Positions 60,353-64,000 of a stretch of DNA of 64,000 nt are shown in pieces. The stretch lies in the NCBI RefSeq assembly GCF_001184025.1, contig NZ_BBYG01000020.1, positions 248,001 through 312,000 on the forward strand, read 5' to 3'. Every line of letters starts with the position of its first letter. Within the stretch, counting starts at the first letter, position 1. This DNA is from Streptomyces maremycinicus (GTDB lineage Bacteria > Actinomycetota > Actinomycetes > Streptomycetales > Streptomycetaceae). The translations under genes and the position numbers were made by a program. The notes under the pieces are model-generated. The model ran no database searches, was not told where the DNA came from, and saw only the letters and a program-made list of their open reading frames with translations.

Positions 60353-61374
60353 CGTCGGCCTCCGGCGGTTCGGCCGAGTTTCGGCCTCGGGTCCGTGGGG
60401 GCTTGTCGCGCGGTTCCCCGCGCCCCTGGGCGGCCGGGCCCCGCGGGCCTTCGCCGCCGTCCGACCACGAGCCGTACCCCTGCCGCGATCGCCGCCACCA
60501 CGACCGCGACCACCAGCCACGGCACCGCCACGAAGGACGCTTTCGCCGACTCCTCGGTGCCCTTGGCGGTGGCCGTCAGCGTGACGACGCTCCGGTCGAG
60601 CTGGGGGGCGTCGGTCCAGTGTTCGGTGAGGCGGACCCGTTGGCCCGGGAGGAGCTGGGAGGGGAGCTTCGTCAGGTCCCGGGTGAGCAGGGTGCGGCCG
60701 AACAGGCCGGTTGCCTTCAGCTCCACCTTCGGCGCGAGGGTGACGTTGCCGGTGTTGTGCAGGGTGTAGGAGATCGTCGCCGTGCTGTCGCCGAGGCCGG
60801 GGATCAGCGGCTGGTCGTGGCCGATCCGCACGTTCTCGACGGAGAGCGCGGGCAGCGTGGGCCCGCCGACCTGGAGGTAGACGCGGGCGCCGACGGCCCT
60901 CTGGACGCCCAGCGCGACCCCGCCGTCGCCCTGCTCGACCCGTTCGTCGAGGGCGACGATCGCCCCAGGGTGGTCGCCGGGTTCGGCGCCCTCGGGCACC
61001 CGGACGGTGAACGGCACGGTGACCGTGGCCCGGCCGGGCACGGTGACCCGGTCCTTCGGCAGCTCGGCCCACGCGCCCACGCCGCGCATCCTCTCGCCGA
61101 GCGACTTCACGGCGAACCCGCCGTCGCGCGCGGTGTTGTAGGCGTCGGCCGCGTACAGCCGGAAGGTGAGCGGCTCGTCCGTCTTGTTGGCGACGACGAC
61201 CTCGTCCTCGATCGTCTGGCCGGGATCGGCGGAGACATAGAAGTAGGGCCGCGCGGCGACGGCCGAGGAGACGGGGTAGACCGACCAGCTGCCGTTGTCG
61301 GCGGCGCGGGCGGGAGTCGCGAGCGTCGCGAGGAACAGCAGCAGCGGAAGGAGGAGGACGTACGGCTTGCGCAT
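60349..61374 (-). CDS. DUF916 (WxL-associated) surface protein
   Basis: A 341-residue membrane-anchored surface protein. A signal peptide fills residues 1-24 (after TPARA). The extracellular part matches the pattern of DUF916/WxL-associated peptidoglycan-binding proteins: YFYVSADPGQTIEDEVVVANKTDEPLTFRLYAADAYNT, then VPFTVRVPEGAEPGDHPGAIVAL. A second beta-sandwich follows. One membrane helix near 290-310 precedes an Arg-rich cytoplasmic tail. In Firmicutes, DUF916 proteins are encoded with WxL-domain proteins, and a WxL-like protein is encoded upstream here too. Confidence 0.88.
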   Translation of the reverse strand: MRKPYVLLLPLLLFLATLATPARAADNGSWSVYPVSSAVAARPYFYVSADPGQTIEDEVVVANKTDEPLTFRLYAADAYNTARDGGFAVKSLGERMRGVGAWAELPKDRVTVPGRATVTVPFTVRVPEGAEPGDHPGAIVALDERVEQGDGGVALGVQRAVGARVYLQVGGPTLPALSVENVRIGHDQPLIPGLGDSTATISYTLHNTGNVTLAPKVELKATGLFGRTLLTRDLTKLPSQLLPGQRVRLTEHWTDAPQLDRSVVTLTATAKGTEESAKASFVAVPWLVVAVVVAAIAAGVRLVVGRRRRPAGPGRPGARGTARQAPTDPRPKLGRTAGGRR

Positions 61375-61559
61375 GGGTGCGGACCCCCCGGCGGACGGGC
61401 CCGGGCTGCGGGCCCCGGCGAACGGGCTTCGGCGGACGGACTTCGAGGAGCGGACTTCGGCGCACGGGCTTCGGCGGGCGGGTCTCGGCGGCCGGCTGGA
61501 CGGGCGGGTGCGGACCTGTGGGGCGGGCGCCCGGCCACCGGTGGACGTGGTGCGTACGC
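61375..61559. repeat. Degenerate GC-rich repeats between the WxL-like and DUF916 genes
   Basis: This 185-bp gap contains several imperfect copies of ACGGGCTTCGGCGGACG-like units (near 61423, 61440, 61465 and 61480). No gene or clear promoter is seen. It may carry an internal terminator or promoter for the DUF916 gene. Confidence 0.5.
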
Positions 61560-62900
61560 TCAGGTGAGCGTGAGGGTCAGGACGCCGGCGTAGCTGCCCG
61601 GAGGCGTGAACGACGGTACGTCGAGGGACAGTTGGGCTCCGGTGGTGAACTCACCGCCGGTGGCCGTGCCGTCGGGCGTGGACGCCAGGGTCGCCCCCGC
61701 GGCGCCGACGGTGCCCGCCGAACCGGCCTGACAGGTGCTCGGGCTGCCCGCCTTGGTGGCGCACGCGGGCGTCCAGCTCAGCTTGCCGGCGTCGATCTTG
61801 GCACCGGGGCCGCTGAAGTCGGTGACCTTGCCGGTCAGGGACCAGCCCGCGGGTCCGCCGCGGAAGTCCTTGACGGTCACGGTCCGGAGCGCGCCGGTCG
61901 AGGCCCCGCCCTGTCCGAAGTCGACCGCGGACAGCTGGACGGCGTCCCCGGCCTGGGACATCGACAGCGTGCCCGCCCGGACCGTGGTGGTCACCTTCTG
62001 GCTGCCCTCGGGTACCGGCTGGTCGTCGATGACGACGTACGCGACCGGCCCGGCGCCGAGCTCCGCGCTCCACGCGCCGCCCTCGTACGCCACCACACCG
62101 GTCGTGGTGAGGTCGCTGACGACGAGCGAGCCCGAGACACCGCCCTGCGCGTTCGCGGTCACGGTCGCCGTGTCCGCGGTCTGGGCCGACGCGGAGCGCC
62201 CGGCCAGGGTGACGGTCGCGCCCGGCGTGAAGCCGCTGCCGGTGACGGCCACGGAGGCGCCCGGGCTGCCGGAGGCCGAACCCAGCGAGATCGCACGGGT
62301 GTTGGCCGGCGGGTTGTCGGCGGCGGTGACCGTCTCCGACACCGGGGCGGGCGGGTCGGTCACCGTGCAGGGAGTGTCCAGCTCCAGGATGTAGCTGGTG
62401 TGGATGTTGTAGTCACCGGGCGAGAGGGTGATCGCGCCGGGCGCGGTGACGGTGAAGGTGCCGGTCATCGAGAACGACGGGAAGGCCCCCCTGCCGGGCA
62501 CCGGGTCGTTCTTCCTCGGCCCCGTGACGGTGACGCTGCCGGTCTGCGCGCCGCCGAGGGTGACCTTGCCCGTCGGCGTCATGATGTCGGCCGGCAGAGC
62601 CAGGTCGGTCGGGTTGCTCGCGGCGGGGGTGACCACCGTGTAGGTGACGGTGACGGTGTCGCCGACGGCGGGGCTGGTGTCGTCCACCGTGATCTTCGCG
62701 GTGGTGGTGCCGTCGATCGGCGGGAGGCCCGCGATGGCCGGCGGAATGCAGTGCGTAGGGTAGTCCACGTCGACCGCGGCGCCGGCCGGGGCCGCCAGCG
62801 CCCCGCCGGCGGCGACCGCCAGCGCGGTCGCCCCGAGCAGTGACGCCCAGCGCCGTCTTCGGGAACCTCGGGTGCTTCCGGAACTTCGGGGTGAACCCAT
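61560..62900 (-). CDS. Secreted WxL-domain-like surface protein
   Basis: A 446-residue exported protein. ATG at 62900 has GGAGGAGGGGG upstream. A signal peptide (GSRRRRWASLLGATALAVAAGGALA) ends near residue 44. Two or three beta-sandwich modules follow. The C-terminal domain reads like a WxL domain: DFGQGGASTGALRTVTVKDF, then GGPAGWSLTGKVTDF with the W-S-L motif, and a beta-strand ending ...PSFTPPGSYAGVLTLTLT. WxL domains bind peptidoglycan noncovalently. There is no LPXTG sortase motif. It is encoded upstream of the DUF916 gene on the same strand. Confidence 0.85.
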   Translation of the reverse strand: MGSPRSSGSTRGSRRRRWASLLGATALAVAAGGALAAPAGAAVDVDYPTHCIPPAIAGLPPIDGTTTAKITVDDTSPAVGDTVTVTYTVVTPAASNPTDLALPADIMTPTGKVTLGGAQTGSVTVTGPRKNDPVPGRGAFPSFSMTGTFTVTAPGAITLSPGDYNIHTSYILELDTPCTVTDPPAPVSETVTAADNPPANTRAISLGSASGSPGASVAVTGSGFTPGATVTLAGRSASAQTADTATVTANAQGGVSGSLVVSDLTTTGVVAYEGGAWSAELGAGPVAYVVIDDQPVPEGSQKVTTTVRAGTLSMSQAGDAVQLSAVDFGQGGASTGALRTVTVKDFRGGPAGWSLTGKVTDFSGPGAKIDAGKLSWTPACATKAGSPSTCQAGSAGTVGAAGATLASTPDGTATGGEFTTGAQLSLDVPSFTPPGSYAGVLTLTLT

Positions 62901-63033
62901 GTTGCCCCCTCCTCCAGGGTGCGGGCGCAGCGGCTCTTCTGCGCCGACAGGGGGCATTGAGGTGCGGATCGCGTGAGAAGTCAATGGACATCACGCGGTG
63001 AACTGATGGGCCGTCAGCTTCCTGGCGTCGCCG

Positions 63034-63063
63034 GGAAACCGACGGCCTGTCGGCTCGGTTTCC
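63034..63063. terminator. Terminator of the 158-residue secreted protein gene
   Basis: GGAAACCGA (63034-63042) pairs with TCGGTTTCC (63055-63063), with an inner CCGAC/GTCGG alternative. It lies nine bases after the stop on the minus strand. Confidence 0.7.
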
Positions 63064-63071
63064 GACCGCTA

Positions 63072-63548
63072 TCAGCTGAACACGAAGGGGCCCGGCGTCT
63101 GCGCCGCGCTCGTCGTACAGGTGACGGTGATCCCGAAGACGACCATCTTCAGGGAGCCGCCGTAGAAGTCCAGCTTGTCACCGGAGGCCACGGTCCCGTT
63201 GAGCGGACCGACCGTGATCGTGGAGCCGGCCGGCATGGCGGGGTTCACCGTGCCGGAGAAGACCCTCGCCGAACCGGTCGAGTTCGCCATCGTGAGCGTG
63301 GAACTGATGCTGTTCGCGCCGATCGCGATCGGCGTGGTGATCGCGGTGGACGTCAGCTTGAGGGTGGCGGCCGTGCCCGTCTGGGTGGCCGTGAGGGTGG
63401 CCGCGCCGCCTCCGAAGAGACCGCAGCTGGCGGTGACGTTCGCCGTCAGCGGGGTGACGGCGGCGGCCGAGGGCGCGAGGGCCAGTCCGGTGACCGCCAG
63501 GGCCCCGGCCAGCATTGCCGCACCTGATCCGATTCGCTTGCCTCTCAT
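63072..63548 (-). CDS. Small secreted beta-rich protein
   Basis: A 158-residue exported protein. ATG at 63548 has GGGAGCGG upstream. A signal peptide fills about residues 1-30 (ending PSAAA). The mature protein is rich in Thr, Ser, Ala and Gly in alternating hydrophobic patterns typical of beta-sandwiches (LTATQTGTAATLKLTSTAI, then ITVGPLNGTVASG), with two cysteines (near 42 and 146) that may pair. I do not recognise a named family. It lies upstream of the WxL-like and DUF916 genes on the same strand, though a terminator separates them, so it may be part of the same surface complex. Confidence 0.8.
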   Translation of the reverse strand: MRGKRIGSGAAMLAGALAVTGLALAPSAAAVTPLTANVTASCGLFGGGAATLTATQTGTAATLKLTSTAITTPIAIGANSISSTLTMANSTGSARVFSGTVNPAMPAGSTITVGPLNGTVASGDKLDFYGGSLKMVVFGITVTCTTSAAQTPGPFVFS

Positions 63549-63859
63549 GGGATCCGCTCCCTTCCCGAGTACGGGAATCCATGTGGGGGGTGGATGGACG
63601 GGAGATACCGACGGACCACCACGGGAGGGATGGGTGCGGACAGCCTGCCCGGGCGGGATCCGGCGTGCAGATCTGACGGTCCGTCGGAACTTGCGGTCCC
63701 ATTGACGCGCGCGCGGCAGGAGGACGGCAAGGTGGAAAACCGGCCTACCTCGGGCCCTGCCACAGGCCCACCTCAGGCCTGGCCTGCCTCAGGTTCCGCC
63801 ACAGGCCTGCCACAGGGCCGCCACAGACGACCCGCCGGGGCCGCCCCGGGCCGGGGGCG
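63549..63859. other. 311-bp intergenic region with short direct repeats
   Basis: No gene is supported. Bases 63757-63825 hold repeated words CCTCAGG(CC/TT) and GCCACAGG/GCCGCCACAG, forming degenerate direct repeats downstream of the cytidine deaminase-like gene. The promoter of the secreted-protein gene should lie between 63549 and about 63700; no clear -10/-35 pair was found. Confidence 0.6.
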
Positions 63860-64000
63860 TCAGCCCGCGGAGACGGTGTGCCGGACGGTCCCGTCCGGCG
63901 CGGCGATCAGCACCGGGGTCCCCGCCCCGCCGAGATCGCGCACGGCGGCCAGATCGGCCTCGTCGGCCGCCTCCGCGGAGGTCACCACGGCCGCCGCCTC
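63860..64000 (-). CDS. Cytidine deaminase-like protein (C-terminal part, runs off the window end)
   Basis: The minus strand is open from 64000 to a TGA at 63860, giving 46 residues: EAAAVVTSAEAADEAD, then LAAVRDLGGAGTPVLIAAPDGT and a short tail. I recognise this as the end of the cytidine-deaminase-like proteins that usually precede era in streptomycetes, from memory of their C-termini. The catalytic part is outside the window. Codon bias supports it as coding. Confidence 0.6.
   Translation of the reverse strand, partial: EAAAVVTSAEAADEADLAAVRDLGGAGTPVLIAAPDGTVRHTVSAG

Noticed and set aside
61377..62843. 488-codon plus-strand frame over the WxL-like gene
   Set aside because: Arg/Gly-rich antisense shadow; the minus strand has a signal peptide, ribosome site and domain pattern.

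Overview
The window is very GC-rich, has strong G/C bias at third codon positions, uses many GTG starts, and its genes often overlap by four bases (GTGA or ATGA). Together with the gene families (Zur-controlled znu operon, Scr1/DUF397 pairs, MmyB-type regulators, the SCO2521-SCO2525 families) this points to a Streptomyces chromosome, probably a core region syntenic with the glyS-zur-uppS-recO-leuA-era part of S. coelicolor. All starts and functions are read from sequence and memory of families; no searches were run.

Layout. 1-3152: a small secreted protein and a two-gene MacB/FtsX-like ABC exporter, somewhat lower in GC and using rare CTA leucine codons. 3430-6177: pyruvate phosphate dikinase. 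6686-11724: a ROK repressor divergent from two overlapping alpha-glucan hydrolase genes. 11900-15450: an LTA-synthase/sulfatase-like membrane protein and tRNA-dihydrouridine synthase. 15550-21247: two DHA2-type drug exporters, an MmyB-type repressor, a small zinc-finger-like protein and a serine hydrolase. 21302-22943: an aldo/keto reductase-TetR operon behind a perfect 16-bp palindrome. 23181-25856: an endo/exonuclease/phosphatase-fold protein and a WhiJ/BldB-like locus. 26011-30725: glyS, then the zinc regulon znuA-znuC-znuB-zur. 30832-34004: histidine phosphatase, uppS, and recO with a duplicated 5' end forming a small upstream ORF. 34129-35071: class A beta-lactamase with an apparent frameshift in its signal sequence.

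35068-41666 holds the most interesting unexplained system: a translationally coupled minus-strand operon of SCO2525-like methyltransferase, SCO2524-like protein, SCO2523-like variant P-loop ATPase, and SCO2522- and SCO2521-like proteins, followed by a membrane protein of unknown function. 41787-49402 contains an acetyltransferase, a phosphatase, a sigma factor with its membrane partner, a DesK/DesR-like two-component system, an MMPL exporter and a TerB-like protein. leuA (49589-51310) has a leader peptide with four consecutive leucines. Next come a protealysin-like M4 protease with its emfourin-type inhibitor, a beta-glucosidase-MFS pair, and an epimerase with a second MmyB-type regulator.

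57579-64000: era is separated from a cytidine deaminase-like gene by about 5 kb carrying amtB-glnK (with a GlnR-like box but no glnD) and a DUF916/WxL-type surface-protein module. About 59 protein genes are supported. No rRNA, tRNA, CRISPR array, prophage or insertion sequence was seen.
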